Source: Chamaea fasciata
Lineage: Eukaryota; Chordata; Aves; Passeriformes; Sylviidae
Length of the DNA: 64,000 bases
NCBI GenBank assembly: GCA_029207755.1
Contig: JARCOQ010000007.1
Location: forward strand, 1-64,000
Direction of reading: 5' to 3'
Below, one piece after another: positions 49,457 to 60,629 of this stretch; position 1 is the stretch's first letter; each line of letters opens with the position of its first letter. Made by a program: the position numbers and the translations under genes. The notes beneath the pieces were generated by a model. That model saw nothing but the letters and a program-made list of their open reading frames with translations, had not been told where the DNA came from and did not search any database.

Positions 49457-49569
49457 CTGTACTCTGAACCAGGCAAACTTGTTGGCAGGAAGTTCCAAAG
49501 CCACTTTCAGGATCTGGTGCTGCAGAAGAGGAGGGACCTCCTCCCGCAGGCCCTTTCCAGTGACGATAC
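49457..49569 (-). pseudogene. URB1: URB1 internal exon (GLREEVPP...), intact frame
   Basis: Acceptor CACCTCAG, 113 bases, donor TACAG|GTAAGA. It reads GIVTGKGLREEVPPLLQHQI and LKVALELPANKFAWFRVQ without a break. It is one of the best-matching URB1 segments. Confidence 0.9.
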
Positions 49570-50370
49570 CTGAGGTGCGAACGCAAGAAACAAACTTCAC
49601 TTCGGTCCATCTGCCTGAGACTTCAGAACATTCCTGTTTTAGGGTTTAGAACACAACTGTGAGACAAGCTGGCAATTCACAGATCTTCATGTCATGGGAT
49701 CCCCAGACACACTGCAGCGAAGGCTGGCCAACCCAAGGCGGGAATCCAGCCCTCAGAGGGAGATTTCATCACCTAACCCCAGCACAAAGCACTGGTCGTG
49801 CATGGAAATATAAAATCTCTTCTATCAGTCTCAGCAACCTTGAAAAGCTGTGACCTACAGGCAGGACAAAGGACAAACTGGAGAGCAAAATACAGAATTT
49901 AACTCAACAAATGCTTATACCACGACAATACTTGCTCCAGACAATGGAACTTCACACTCATGTCTCTCCCTGCATCCCTGCTATCACCAGCTCATGAATA
50001 ACCTCACTTATTCTTGTGACAGGTCAGGGAGCTCTCGCAGTGCAATCAGAACCTGAGCTGCCCCCATATGACCTGACATCAGCAGCACAAAGCACTGGTG
50101 TCTGAGCCTCTCGGAGCCTGGGTAGGATCTTTGTGGCCCTCATCAGAGAAACAACAACACATTTTAAAAAGTCACCACCCAGGCAATCCAACAGTAAGAC
50201 CAAACAACAAAAACTTAATAAATAATAAAAACAGAACAGAGAAACTAAAATGGGCTACTTTTAGAAAACAGTTCCTTTATCTCCACAGAAAAGCAAACCT
50301 TCCCTTCTGCTGTGGACTTTGTAAACAGCCAGAGAAAACACTGGAGGAAATACAAACCCCCATCACATAC

Positions 50371-50491
50371 CTTTTAGCAGCTTGCTAAAATCAAAGTTGC
50401 TTTGTGCTACCAAGTGGGGCACAACCTTCTGATAAAGACATGACCTGAAGCAGTGCAGCTTTCAGAAGCAGCATCTCAGCATCATCTGAAC
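50371..50491 (-). pseudogene. URB1: URB1 internal exon (SDDAEM...), frameshifted
   Basis: Acceptor TTGTTTAG, donor AAAAG|GTATGT. The first frame gives SDDAEMLLLKAALLQV; the second gives LYQKVVPHLVAQSNFDFSKL. A TG dinucleotide is missing near 50438-50442, and adding two bases gives the phase needed by both neighbours. In full-length URB1 this exon lies several hundred residues after the preceding exon seen here. Confidence 0.85.
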
Positions 50492-51591
50492 CTAAACAAA
50501 ATATTTCCATAATTGGCTTCTCCTTCCTTCACAGCAAGAGTGGAGTGTCGCACCTCCATTACCCAGCACAAGCATTAGCAACTTTATTTCCAGCACGCTT
50601 GCCTAGGAAATGACCTGCCGTCTTCCCAACAGGAATGAGAAAAACACCCACAGAATCCCCAGTTTCCTTCCCCACACCTTCCTGTATGAATACTTTCAAA
50701 ACTAAATCCACTTATTCGGTGCTTAGATCGAGAGCTGCCGTTTCTAATTTGACTCACAAGTGCTCACACATATAAAGCACAACCTGAGCATCTGAATACT
50801 CCCTGTAAGAACCCCACCAGTCCCACTGCTGTTCAGTGCAGGGCTGAACAACAGGAAAAAGCGAAGGAAAGGATATGGTCGTGCTGCCGATTTCTGGGCG
50901 CGCTACTTTTAGCTAATGTCAGGTAGGTTTGGCTGGGGAAGTGCACGAGACAGTACACTACAGTTTGTGGCAAATTTATTATTTCACTTAAAAATTTCTC
51001 TCTTTCCCTTTCCCCTTTCAAAATAAGACTTGTGAGCGTAAGCTTTTGGCAAGAGGCAGACAACAAATACCTGTCTGAGAGAAACAGCAGTAGCACTTAA
51101 TGCAACTGTTCACTTCCTAGGAAAAGCCATCTCAGGTTTCAGTTGTAACAGGAGGAGGCATAAAAGCTACTTGTTATCCAGCCATTAATGAAAGCAAGCA
51201 AAGCACATGAACCAAAACAATCAACACCTAACTCTTCCCTGTTAACTTCATCTCCCTCAGGGAGCTAGAAAGAACTGGATGAAAGCCACAAATAAACTTT
51301 GTTTGCCTGAGTCTCAGCTCCCATTAGAAAGGAATTCTCTAGAGGCCACTATGCAAATAAAGCTGTTAAAGGTGAACTGGGAGTAAGTGACAGCATGATG
51401 ACCACAGAATGCTGAGGAACTACAGCTGCAGTCCTACAGAACCTAGCTGCCCCACTGGTTTCCAAGCCTTGGACTGTCAGTGCTGACATTTTGCTGCCCC
51501 ATTAGTGCTCTCTACCTGGTTTGCATTTTAATTAGGTCATGTAAATGACCGTGCCTTAGAAAACAAAAACCCAAATGCAATTATGAAGTAC

Positions 51592-51688
51592 CTTTTAATT
51601 CCAGCACCTGTGCCAAGACTGCATTGCCACCAGCAATGAGAAAGGAGAGAGCAAACTGAATACAGGCCATGCGGGCATCTGTTCTCCC
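51592..51688 (-). pseudogene. URB1: URB1 exon 5, intact frame
   Basis: Acceptor TTTCCAG, 97 bases, donor AAAAG|GTACTT. It reads GRTDARMACIQFALSFLIAG and GNAVLAQVLELK without a break. It is the last exon before the missing block. Confidence 0.85.
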
Positions 51689-52177
51689 CTGGAAACATAA
51701 AAATGTAAATATAAAATTAAAAAAAAAGCTGTCAGCACACAGGCGGTACCCAACTGCAGAATCAATACTGCAACTGCTGATTACCTGTACCAGCGCCACA
51801 AATGGGTAAATGAAACAACTTCTGTAAACATGCTGCATGCAGCCACAGACCCACATTTACATGCAATACATCCACAGTGTATTCAGCTAAAACGCTTCTG
51901 GCATGAAGCAGATCACTTTTACCTAAAAAGGAAAATGTGCTAGTTCACGTGCTCTTCAATTCCAGAGATATGAGACCAGGCCACAGATCTAAAGAAAAAG
52001 GAAACATGAACAGCAGTTTCATGCCAAACCCTGCGTCACTGAACCTCCTCACTTGTGCCCTGCTTGGTCAGGTCACAAAAATGCCCATTAAAAGGGGCAA
52101 GTATAAAACTACCAACTCAGGCACAGTGGAAGCAGCGACACCCTGACCTGTAACAGCACCACAGGATATGAACAACG

Positions 52178-52470
52178 GATCACAGAATGGTTCGAGTTGG
52201 AAAGGATCCTAAGGATCACCTCATTCACCTCCTGCCATGGGCAGAGATGGCTTCCACTAACCCAGGGTGCTCCAAGCCCTGTCCAACCTGACCTTGGACA
52301 CTTCCAGGGACAGGGCAGTGACAGCTTCTCTGGGCAACCTGTGCTGGACAGCGTCTCACCACCCTCATGGCCAAGAATCTCCCCCCAATATCCTATGTAA
52401 ATACACCCTCTTTTAAAAAAAACCTCATCCCTCATCCTATCACTACACTCCTTGACAGAGTCCCCCCATG
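52178..52470 (-). mobile_element. CR1 LINE 3' fragment
   Basis: The plus strand shows the complement of the CR1 end: TCACAGAATGGTTCGAGTTG, CCTGCCATGGGCAGAGATGG, CACTTCCAGGGACAGGGCAG and CTATCACTACACTCC. It lies in the intron between URB1 exons 4 and 5. Confidence 0.92.
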
Positions 52471-53616
52471 GTTTACAATTTTTTATAAACCTGCTGTGCA
52501 AAATAATCTGCATGTAAAGATGATTCTGTGTATGCAAAAGATAAGGCAGCAGGGACTCATGAAAAGGCTGAAAGAAGAAATATAGAAACAAACAAAATTT
52601 TGCTGGAAGCTTTGGGCCTGGTATTTTTGTGTTAAAAACTCACCTCTGATAACCAGCTGTGACACAATTTCATGGAAAGCTGTACAAGAGTAAGACCTTT
52701 TGGATGCTTGTTTCCTTGTACCTTACTGGAGCACTTGAGCAGCTTGTGGTCAAAAGACTACACCCAAGCACTCAAAATTAAGGGTGGAGGTACTCCTGCA
52801 GACAACTCCTGCAGTGAGGTCAAAACTCGAGGAATCTGACAGTTCCAGAACTATAAAAGGTGGTTCCAGGGAAAAAGGGATGTTTGGTTTTTTGCCTTCC
52901 ATTTGACTGCTTAATAAAGAAAACGTCTGAATTTTCACCTCACATGGCACAAACCTAACACAAACTTACACATTCACTCTGCAAGTAATCTTTAAAATCT
53001 AGAAACAATATGTCAACATTGCAAACAATACTGGATTAATTTTATACTTGCATTTGGAATGACACTTAGATATTCTTGTTCTGGTTTGTGTCAATCCTGA
53101 CTATTTTTAGCAAACAGGGAGGAAACAAGAGATAGTTTCTTCAGGAAAAAGAGGAGTGACTTCTTCCCCTCACTCACATATTCCTCTTAAGGATTTCCAG
53201 TTAGAGATAATTTGGATTATTCTGTTTATGCTTTCAAACACAATTACCCTGTATTAGTACTGAGCAATATCCCCTCTCCAACTTCCATTTATTTCAGTGG
53301 GACCAAACCACAAAATGACTGACTAGTTTCCAGGAGTGTACTATCGCTTTCACTCTGTTTTAGACACCAGAAGGACAGTTCACAGAAACTGTACATTTAT
53401 GTTTCTCCACAGCTCGTTGGCAACACGTAAGGCATTTTCATGTGTCCAGTTAGGCACAGTCAAGGACTTCAGCCTGACACAGGACAGGAAGGGAGAGTTA
53501 AGCTCTTGCAGATGAAAATACAACAAACATTGGCAACAGTTTGTTCCCAACAGTTAGCTAAAAATGCTGGTGGAGCCATGGCATAGCATTTCATTGCATG
53601 CAGGACCTTAATTTAC

Positions 53617-53747
53617 CTTCTTGCATCTTCTTTCCAACAATCCAGGCAGGTATTTCATTGAAATCGAAATGACTATATAGATCCCTTGCTGAACCCGGGC
53701 CCTGAGCCACCATTGCTGACAGCAGTGTAAGGCACCCCTGGCTCATC
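53617..53747 (-). pseudogene. URB1: URB1 exon 4, frameshifted
   Basis: Acceptor TTTTTAG, donor AAG|GTAAAT. It reads MSQGCLTLLSAMVAQGPGSA and RDLYSHFDFN in phase with exon 3. After FDFN the URB1-like continuation (YLPGLLERRCKKG) is in another frame. The exon is 131 bases where 133 are needed to join exon 5, so two bases are missing near 53652-53660. Confidence 0.85.
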
Positions 53748-54024
53748 CTAAAAAGACAAAGCAGAGGGAAAACCTGCAGGTTATTTCCAGGATCATGGTT
53801 ATACTAATCACCAAACCAACAGATTAAAACTTCAAGAGAAAATAGAAGGGAAGTTAAATAATCAAAGCAATTATTTTAGGTAGCAATAACAGCAGCTGGG
53901 AAAGAGGGGTGAGGGAGGAAGGGAGAAGGAAATGCCTTTTCATATTCTTCCCCAAAATTAGGCCATAAGGTGAGGCTGGATGTTCCCTTTATCAAGTAGT
54001 TTAAAAGGGTGAAAGTGCCAAAAC

Positions 54025-54095
54025 GAACAACTCTAAGATGACCTGTTCATGGCAGTGGGGCTGGACTACGCAAGCCTTAATTATGATTCTATGAA
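54025..54095 (+). mobile_element. Short CR1 3' terminus
   Basis: A GATGACCTGTTCATGG-type segment leads to AATTATGATTCTATGAA, the CR1 3' end. Short, so less certain. Confidence 0.4.
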
Positions 54096-55246
54096 CTCCT
54101 AAATTCATAGAGGTCTGCCATTTATTTCAACAGGAATACATAAGAGGACAGCAGACCTCCATCATCTGAACAGCCACTACCATGAACAGATTTGTAACTT
54201 GTCCATCGTGCATCTGTCATGGACAATCTGTAAAAAGCCGTGTGGTTCAAGCAGAGATCCCATCTAGACATGCAATAAAGAAAATCCCTCTGCACAGCAA
54301 AGAGGTTGCACAGAAAATGCAGAGCATCTCCCACCAGAAATCTGCAGCCCCCTCTGTGCAGGTTCTAGAAGGATTCCTCCAGAACCTGCAATCTTTAAAC
54401 ATTTCATCAGAAGTGCACATCTTGCACAGCCTCAAAATTTGTTTCCAGTTTACACATTTGAGATTCTTTGTCAGGTTAAAAAGCCTGCTGCAATAAGATC
54501 AACTGCACAGCTCAGGAAGCACAGCTGTGCCTATGAACTAGGCAAGCAGAGAAAAGGTTTTCCAGTTCTGCTCAAAGACTGAAAGATGAGTCATTTGCCT
54601 CGGCCAAGTCAATTTCAGTCTGATTTTTTCTCTGCTTCCCTCTTCCTCCCAGGTCTGTACTGAAATGTCTCTGGCATTTGCAACTTTTTTCCCCATCCAC
54701 AGGAGCATGAGAAATTGTTTGGTCTGGACTAAATAACAACAGTTATTGAGCAACCTAAAATGACCTCAGTTTTAGGAGACTGAAAAAATTACAGAAAAAG
54801 CCAGTCTGAAAGAGAAAAATCTATTATAAACATGGCAACCTGACTCCAAAAAAAATACAGGAAAACAAAGAACTCAAGAGCAGCTCTTTTTGCTGTCACA
54901 GGAAGACTGCCCAGCCCTGTTCCACGCAGTACATTCCACCCCACAAATCAAGCAGCAATAAAGTAAGAGGACTCAAGGTACCACCAGTGTTAGCTCTCAC
55001 CAGGGCAGGCCCAACCGATGAAAACTACACCTTCAGGAAATTATCCTACAGCACTGGATTGTATGATGCATCAGAGCTTTCACTTTGCAAAGACTTCCAC
55101 AGGCAATTATTTTATGACAAGTGGAAAAGGATTATTAAATAAAGGTGGATTATTAGCAATAACTCAAGATGAATTTTGAAACGTCCCGTACAGTCCCTCC
55201 AGATCAACTGACAGAGATTCTCCAGCAGAGCACCAAGAAGACTTAC

Positions 55247-55391
55247 TTGTGATTTTCAGAATACAAAGCAGCATAGACCAGTCTCATATAGGAATGAATC
55301 AACTTTCTGACGATGTTCATTCCCACAAATGTGAGCGGTCGCTGGCTGTCCTCAGTAAAATGGCTTCTAGGGCTTGAAAGACTAACAGCAT
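55247..55391 (-). pseudogene. URB1: URB1 exon 3, frameshifted
   Basis: Acceptor CCGGCAG, donor CACAA|GTAAGT. The exon opens with MLLVFQALEAILLRTASDRS in phase with exon 2, then meets a TGA at 55317-55319. The rest, FVGMNIVRKLIHSYMRLVY, is in another frame. The length is 145, where the flanking phases require 146 or 152. One or seven bases are therefore missing near 55327-55332. Confidence 0.85.
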
Positions 55392-56334
55392 CTGCCGGAT
55401 AAAAAAGTATGTTAGCATCTGACAATATCAGGTAAGACTTGAAATTATTAGCTGAGCAAATAGTAATAACCACCATCGATAAAGGGTAACCCCACCCCAA
55501 GAGGAAAGCTTCCACACACGAAAGTGACATTAACTTTTAGATTCTCTCCCAAATTAACGCTTCCTCTCGGAAAAGATCACTTTGGAGAGCATGTAGTTTC
55601 AAGGAATCATTGCTTTAAGAGACGGCTGATCCTAAGTGGACGACGAAAAACAAAATGTCCCCGAGAAAAACACTGGGGCTGTTCCGGTCTTGCAATTATT
55701 TCCCTGCAGAGGAATCCAGAAACCACACAGCACTGGGCTGCGCCCATTACAAACACCAGCCCCTGTGAGCAATGGGATATTGAGGGAAGGCTGTCACTGA
55801 ACACGACACAGATAAAAATGATACTGGAAGACAAAGAATAGCAGGCGATGGTTAAAAAGCCACACAATACAGTACTATGTTGTAAGCAGTCAGCAATGCT
55901 GCACCAGCATTCAGAGTGAAAAATTATTGAACTCTTTGTTCATTCGTCATATTCTGATGAGGATAAATTGTGTCCAGCTAAAATAAGAAAAATGAGGTCA
56001 ACTTTACCAGCAGCTTCCTAGAAATACTGATATATCAGGGAGATACCTAAGAACATTTACTTTCACCAGACTATTGTTTTGCTTACTTAACTGCTTTTAT
56101 TGATCCCCTTATTTCCTAAAAGATCTTTTGATAACATTTAAAGAACCTTAACAGCTTGATTTGGACGGGACGATTGGCTGTGTGTGTCATTAAATCCAGG
56201 AACATCTATGAACTGAAAAGAGCATCTCCCACTCGGTAGGTGCTTCTGCCACTGCTACTTCCAGAAAAAAAAGAAAAAAACCAAACCAAAGCCATAATCA
56301 ATTATCAGAGTTATCTACACCACAAAGCATTTAT

Positions 56335-56515
56335 TCACAGAACCACAGAGTATCTTGAGCTGGACCCACAAGGATCATCCAGTCCAACTCCTGGTCCTGC
56401 ACAGCCACCCCAACAGTCCCACGCCTGACAGCGCTGCCCAAACCTTCCTGGAGCTCTGGCAGCCTTGGCCACTGTGACCATTTTCTGGCAACCTTTTGTC
56501 GCTTCTTCTCCAGGG
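56335..56515 (-). mobile_element. CR1 LINE 3' fragment
   Basis: CACAGAGTATCTTGAGCTGG, CATCCAGTCCAACTCCTGG and CCTTGGCCACTGTGACCA follow the order of an antisense CR1 3' end. It ends about 60 bases from URB1 exon 2. Confidence 0.85.
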
Positions 56516-56574
56516 TGGGATTGTTGGGACTGCAGCCGCCAGTCCCTGAATTACAAGCCCCCTGTCCAACTTAC

Positions 56575-56714
56575 TTCACTTTCAGGCTTCCTTTCTCCAT
56601 CGAGAAGCTTGAATATCTCAGCACACTCCATGGAAATTTTCACGTATCCCTCCACGACATCGTACACTTGGGCCGATGGCAGCGTCCTGGCGACGGACAC
56701 GAACGTCTCCAGCC
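56575..56714 (-). pseudogene. URB1: URB1 exon 2
   Basis: Acceptor TTTGCAG, 140 bases, donor GAA|GTAAGT. It reads GLETFVSVARTLPSAQVYDV and continues VEGYVKISMECAEIFKLL to KPESE with no break. This segment is the clearest N-terminal URB1 signature. It is separated from exon 1 by a 3.09 kb intron made almost wholly of GC minisatellite. Confidence 0.9.
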
Positions 56715-56859
56715 CTGCAAAGGCGCAGCGTCAACCCGGGGCACCGGCGCCCCGTGCAGGGCCCGCTCCGGCCCGGCCGCGACCCTGAGGGGCCGAGCGG
56801 TGCCATGTGCGCCAGCCCCGCCAGCAGCAGCACCGGTGCCACCCACCCCCTGCGACGTG

Positions 56860-59775
56860 CCCCGGGACAGCCGCCTCCGCCCGGGACGGCGCGGCCGCCT
56901 CCGCCCGGGACGGCGCGGCCGCCTCTGCCCAGCGCAGCCGCCTCAGCCCGGGGCGGCGCGGCGCGGCCGCCGCAGCCCGGGACGGCGCGGCGCGGCCGCC
57001 TCTGCCCGGGACGGCGCGGCGCGGCCGCCTCTGCCCGGGACGGCGCGGCGCGGCCGCCCCTGCCCAGCGCGGCCGCCTCCGCCCGGGACGGCGCGGCGCG
57101 GCGCGGCCGCCTCCGCCCGGGACGGCGCGGCGCGGCGCGGCCGCCTCCCCCTGGGACGGCGCGGCCGCCTTTATCCAGCGCAGCCGCCTCAGCCCGGGAC
57201 GGCGCGGCCGCCTCAGCCCGGGACGGCGCGGCCGCCTTTGTCCAGCGCGGCCCCCTCTGCCCGGGACGGCGCGGCGCGGCCGCCTCCGCCCGGGACGGCG
57301 CGGCGCGGCGCGGCCGCCTCCGCCCGGGACGGCGCGGCGCGGCCGCCTCCGCCCGGACGGCGCGGCGCGGCCGCCTCCGCCCGGGACGGCGCGGCGCGGC
57401 CGCCTCCGCCCGGGACGGCGCGGCGCAGCGCGGCCGCCTCCGCCCGGGACGGCGCGGCCGCCTTTGTCCAGCGCAGCCGCCTCAGCCCGGGACGGCGCGG
57501 CCGCCTTTGTCCAGCGCGGCCCCCTCTGCCCGGGACGGCGCGGCGCGGCCGCCTCCGCCCGGGACGGCGCGGCGCGGCGCGGCCGCCTCCGCCCGGGACG
57601 GCGCGGCGCGGCGCGGCCGCCTCCGCCCGGGACGGCGCGGCGCGGCGCGGCCGCCTCCGCCCGGGACGGCGCGGCGCGGCGCGGCCGCCTCCGCCCGGGA
57701 CGGCGCGGCGCGGCGCGGCCGCCTCCCCCTGGGACGGCGCGGCCGCCTTTATCCAGCGCAGCCGCCTCAGCCCGGGACGGCGCGGCCGCCTTTGTCCAGC
57801 GCTGCCCCCTCTGCCCGGGACGGCGCGGCGCGGTCGCCTCCGCCCGGGACGGCGCGGCGCGGCGCGGCCGCCTCCGCCCGGGACGGCGCGGCGCGGCGCG
57901 GCCGCCTCCGCCCGGGACGGCGCGGCGCGGCCGCCTCTGCCCAGCGCAGCCGCCTCCGCCCGGGACGGCGCGGCGCGGCGCGGCCGCCTCCGCCCGGGAC
58001 GGCGCGGCCGCCTTTGTCCAGCGCAGCCGCCTCAGCCCGGGACGGCGCGGCGCGGCCGCCTCCGCCCGGGACGGCGCGGCGCGGCCGCCTCTGCCCAGCG
58101 CAGCCGCCTCCGCCCGGGACGGCGCGGCGCGGCCGCCTCCGCCCGGGACGGCGCGGCGCGGCCGCCTCCGCCCGGGACGGCGCGGCGCGGCCGCCTCCGC
58201 CCGGGACGGCGCGGCGCGGCCGCCTCTGCCCAGCGCAGCCGCCTCCGCCCGGGACGGCGCGGCCGCCTTTGTCCAGCGCAGCCGCCTCAGCCCGGGACGG
58301 CGCGGCCGCCTTTGTCCAGCGCGGCCCCCTCCGCCCGGGACGGCGCGGCGCGGCCGCCTCCGCCCGGGACGGCGCGGCGCGGCGCGGCCGCCTCCGCCCG
58401 GGACGGCGCGGCGCGGCGCGGCCGCCTCCGCCCGGGACGGCGCGGCGCGGCGCGGCCGCCTCCGCCCGGGACGGCGCGGCGCGGCCGCCTCCGCCCGGGA
58501 CGGCGCGGCGCGGCGCGGCGCGGCCGCCTCCGCCCGGGACGGCGCGGCCGCCTTTATCCAGCGCAGCCGCCTCAGCCCGGGACGGCGCGGCCGCCTCAGC
58601 CCGGGACGGCGCGGCCGCCTTTGTCCAGCGCTGCCCCCTCTGCCCGGGACGGCGCGGCGCGGCCGCCTCCGCCCGGGACGGCGCGGCGCGGCGCGGCCGC
58701 CTCCGCCCGGGACGGCGCGGCGCGGCGCGGCCGCCTCCGCCCGGGACGGCGCGGCGCGGCGCGGCCGCCTCCGCCCGGGACGGCGCGGCGCGGCGCGGCC
58801 GCCTCCGCCCGGGACGGCGCGGCCGCCTTTGTCCAGCGCAGCCGCCTCAGCCCGGGACGGCGCGGCGCGGCCGCCTCCGCCCGGGACGGCGCGGCGCGGC
58901 CGCCTCAGCCCGGGACGGCGCGGCCGCCTCTGCCCAGCGCAGCCGCCTCCGCCCGGGACGGCGCGGCGCGGCCGCCTCAGCCCGGGACGGCGCGGCGCGG
59001 CCGCCTCAGCCCGGGACGGCGCGGCGCGGCCGCCTCTGCCCGGGACGGCGCGGCGCGGCCGCCTCTGCCCGGGACGGCGCGGCGCGGCCGCCTCTGCCCA
59101 GCGCAGCCGCCTCCGCCCGGGACGGCGCGGCGCGGCGCGGCCGCCTCCGCCCGGGACGGCGCGGCCGCCTTTGTCCAGCGCAGCCGCCTCAGCCCGGGAC
59201 GGCGCGGCCGCCTTTGTCCAGCGCGGCCCCCTCTGCCCGGGACGGCGCGGCGCGGCCGCCTCCGCCCGGGACGGCGCGGCGCGGCGCGGCCGCCTCCGCC
59301 CGGGACGGCGCGGCGCGGCGCGGCCGCCTCCGCCCGGGACGGCGCGGCGCGGCGCGGCCGCCTCCGCCCGGGACGGCGCGGCGCGGCGCGGCCGCCTCCG
59401 CCCGGGACGGCGCGGCGCGGCGCGGCCGCCTCCGCCCGGGACGGCGCGGCGCGGCCGCCTCTGCCCGGGACGGCGCGGCGCGGCCGCCTCTGCCCAGCGC
59501 AGCCGCCGGCGCCCGGGACGGCGCGGCGCGGCGCGGCCGCCTCCGCCCGGGACGGCGCGGCGCGGCACGGCCGCCTCCGCCCGGGACGGCGCGGCGCGGC
59601 GCGGCCGCCTCCGCCCGGGACGGCGCGGCCGCCTCCGCCCGGGACGGCGCGGCCCCCGCAGCCCGGGACGGCGCGGCCGCCTTTGTCCAGCGCAGCCGCC
59701 TCAGCCCGGGACGGCGCGGCCGCCTCAGCCCCGGGACGGCGCGGCCGCCTTTGTCCAGCGCGGCCGCCTCAGGGC
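56860..59775. repeat. CpG-saturated minisatellite in URB1 intron 1 (24/29/34 bp units)
   Basis: The basic unit is GGCCGCCTCCGCCCGGGACGGCGC plus zero, one or two extra 5-bp CGGCG blocks, giving 24, 29 or 34 bp. Variants carry TCAGCCC, TCTGCCC or TTTGTCCAGCGCAGCC. Nearly every unit holds the palindromes GCGGCCGC and CCCGGG. Because the motifs contain no stop in any frame on the plus strand or in some minus frames, open frames of about 945-1,135 codons appear on both strands. They are not genes. Confidence 0.97.
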
Positions 59776-60070
59776 GCGCCTTTCCCGCCACGCAGAGCCC
59801 CTCACCTTTGGCGGCGGCCGCGGGGTTCCGCAGCAGCGCCGTGAGGCGGGCGCCATCGAACTCCTCGTCCCGCGGGCCGCAGGCGCCCCGCTCCGCTTCC
59901 CGGCCATGCCCGGTTCGGAGCCGGCACGGCGGCACCCCGGAATCGCCGCTGCTCCCGCAGGCAGGGGCGGGCGGAGCGGGAGCGGCAGCGGCCCGGAGAT
60001 ATCGCGGCCCGGGCAGGGTGGTGCTCCCGCGGTCCCGCCCCGGCCGAGTTGTCGGGCCTGCCCAGCGACC
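59776..60070 (-). promoter_or_regulatory. CpG-island promoter region of the URB1 copy
   Basis: The sequence around and upstream of exon 1 is CpG-dense, non-repetitive and lacks a TATA box close to the ATG, as expected for a housekeeping promoter. The exact transcription start cannot be seen. Confidence 0.5.
59806..59907 (-). pseudogene. URB1: URB1 exon 1 (coding part)
   Basis: The conserved-looking peptide DEEFDGARLTALLRNPAAAA ends at a AAAG|GTGAGG donor and joins exon 2 in phase to give KGLETF. The only nearby ATG (59907) starts MAGKRSGAP, which looks like a plausible URB1 N-terminus but lies in a different frame from the conserved peptide. No in-frame ATG occurs for about 150 bases upstream in the conserved frame. 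A small indel between the two segments would explain this; a non-ATG or more distant start is the alternative. Confidence 0.7.
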
Positions 60071-60089
60071 GGTGCTCAGGTGAGCAAAA

Positions 60090-60545
60090 AGAGTTAAAAA
60101 TAGTTACCATGGAACGGCACAGAGTCCCCCTCCGGTTCACAAATTCAGAGTGTGCAGAGCCCGTTTTTATACAGTTTTTGGGCTTGGGCAACCGATTACG
60201 TCATGGGTTCTTTGTGTGTATGATTCTTGATTCATATTCATCTAGGGTCTTTTACGGTTGCAAGTCAGGTGAATAGTTTTTTCCGGGGAGACAGAAGCTT
60301 TTGTCCGGGTTTGCTGGAACCGGGTATTGAGATGTATGTCCTTGACGACAGTCGGGATGATGGCTGTGGGGCGCTGAGCACTCGGCTGACGGTGGCTGAT
60401 GGCGGTGCTCAGCTCCATCAGCCAGGGGTCACACCCTCCTTTCTCTCCGCGATGGGTGATTATCGTCCCTCTCGGCAGAGGAATGTCTTCCAGGAACCCC
60501 GCATTCCTTTACGCTTAAGAAAGTGATGTTATCCAGTAAAACACA
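60090..60545 (-). mobile_element. Possible solo-LTR-like segment upstream of URB1
   Basis: Sharp composition change from the CpG island, a TATA box in the U3-like position, and no similarity to flanking sequence. I could not see both TG...CA ends, a target-site duplication or internal retroviral sequence, so this is a hypothesis only. Confidence 0.25.
60164..60171 (-). promoter_or_regulatory. TATA-box-like element
   Basis: TATAAAAA on the minus strand, in the context CTGTATAAAAACGGGCTC, would place a start near 60135-60140, about 230 bases upstream of the ATG at 59907. TATA promoters are unusual for this gene family, so it may belong to an inserted element. Confidence 0.45.
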
Positions 60546-60629
60546 AACTAACTCTAAAATATCTACTACACAGGCTTATAAAGTATATTATTAAAAAACC
60601 CACGAATTAATCTCAAAACATTCACCTCA

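Larger units (their letters stand above)
45058..59907 (-). pseudogene. URB1: URB1 5' part, degenerate copy (12 exons seen)
   Basis: Twelve exons on the minus strand read, in order, as the N-terminal part of URB1 (NPA1), a large armadillo/HEAT-like nucleolar protein needed for early 60S subunit assembly. All twelve have GT donors or AG acceptors at the expected places, and exon phases agree once indels are allowed for. Frames are broken in exons at 55247-55391, 53617-53747, 50371-50491, 47870-47987 and 47091-47233, and probably in exon 1. Exons for several hundred residues are missing between 51592 and 50491. About 550 codons remain, against over 2,200 in the human protein as I remember it. 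No exon was found below 45058. The introns hold CR1 pieces and one huge minisatellite and are otherwise unremarkable. I call a recent pseudogene. A functional gene with many sequencing indels is possible but does not explain the lost exons. Confidence 0.85.

Noticed and set aside
56515..60097. Open frames of about 945-1,135 codons on both strands, rich in Ala, Arg, Pro and Gly
   Set aside because: They run through the 24/29/34 bp minisatellite, exist in several frames on both strands at once, and occupy intron 1 of the URB1 copy.
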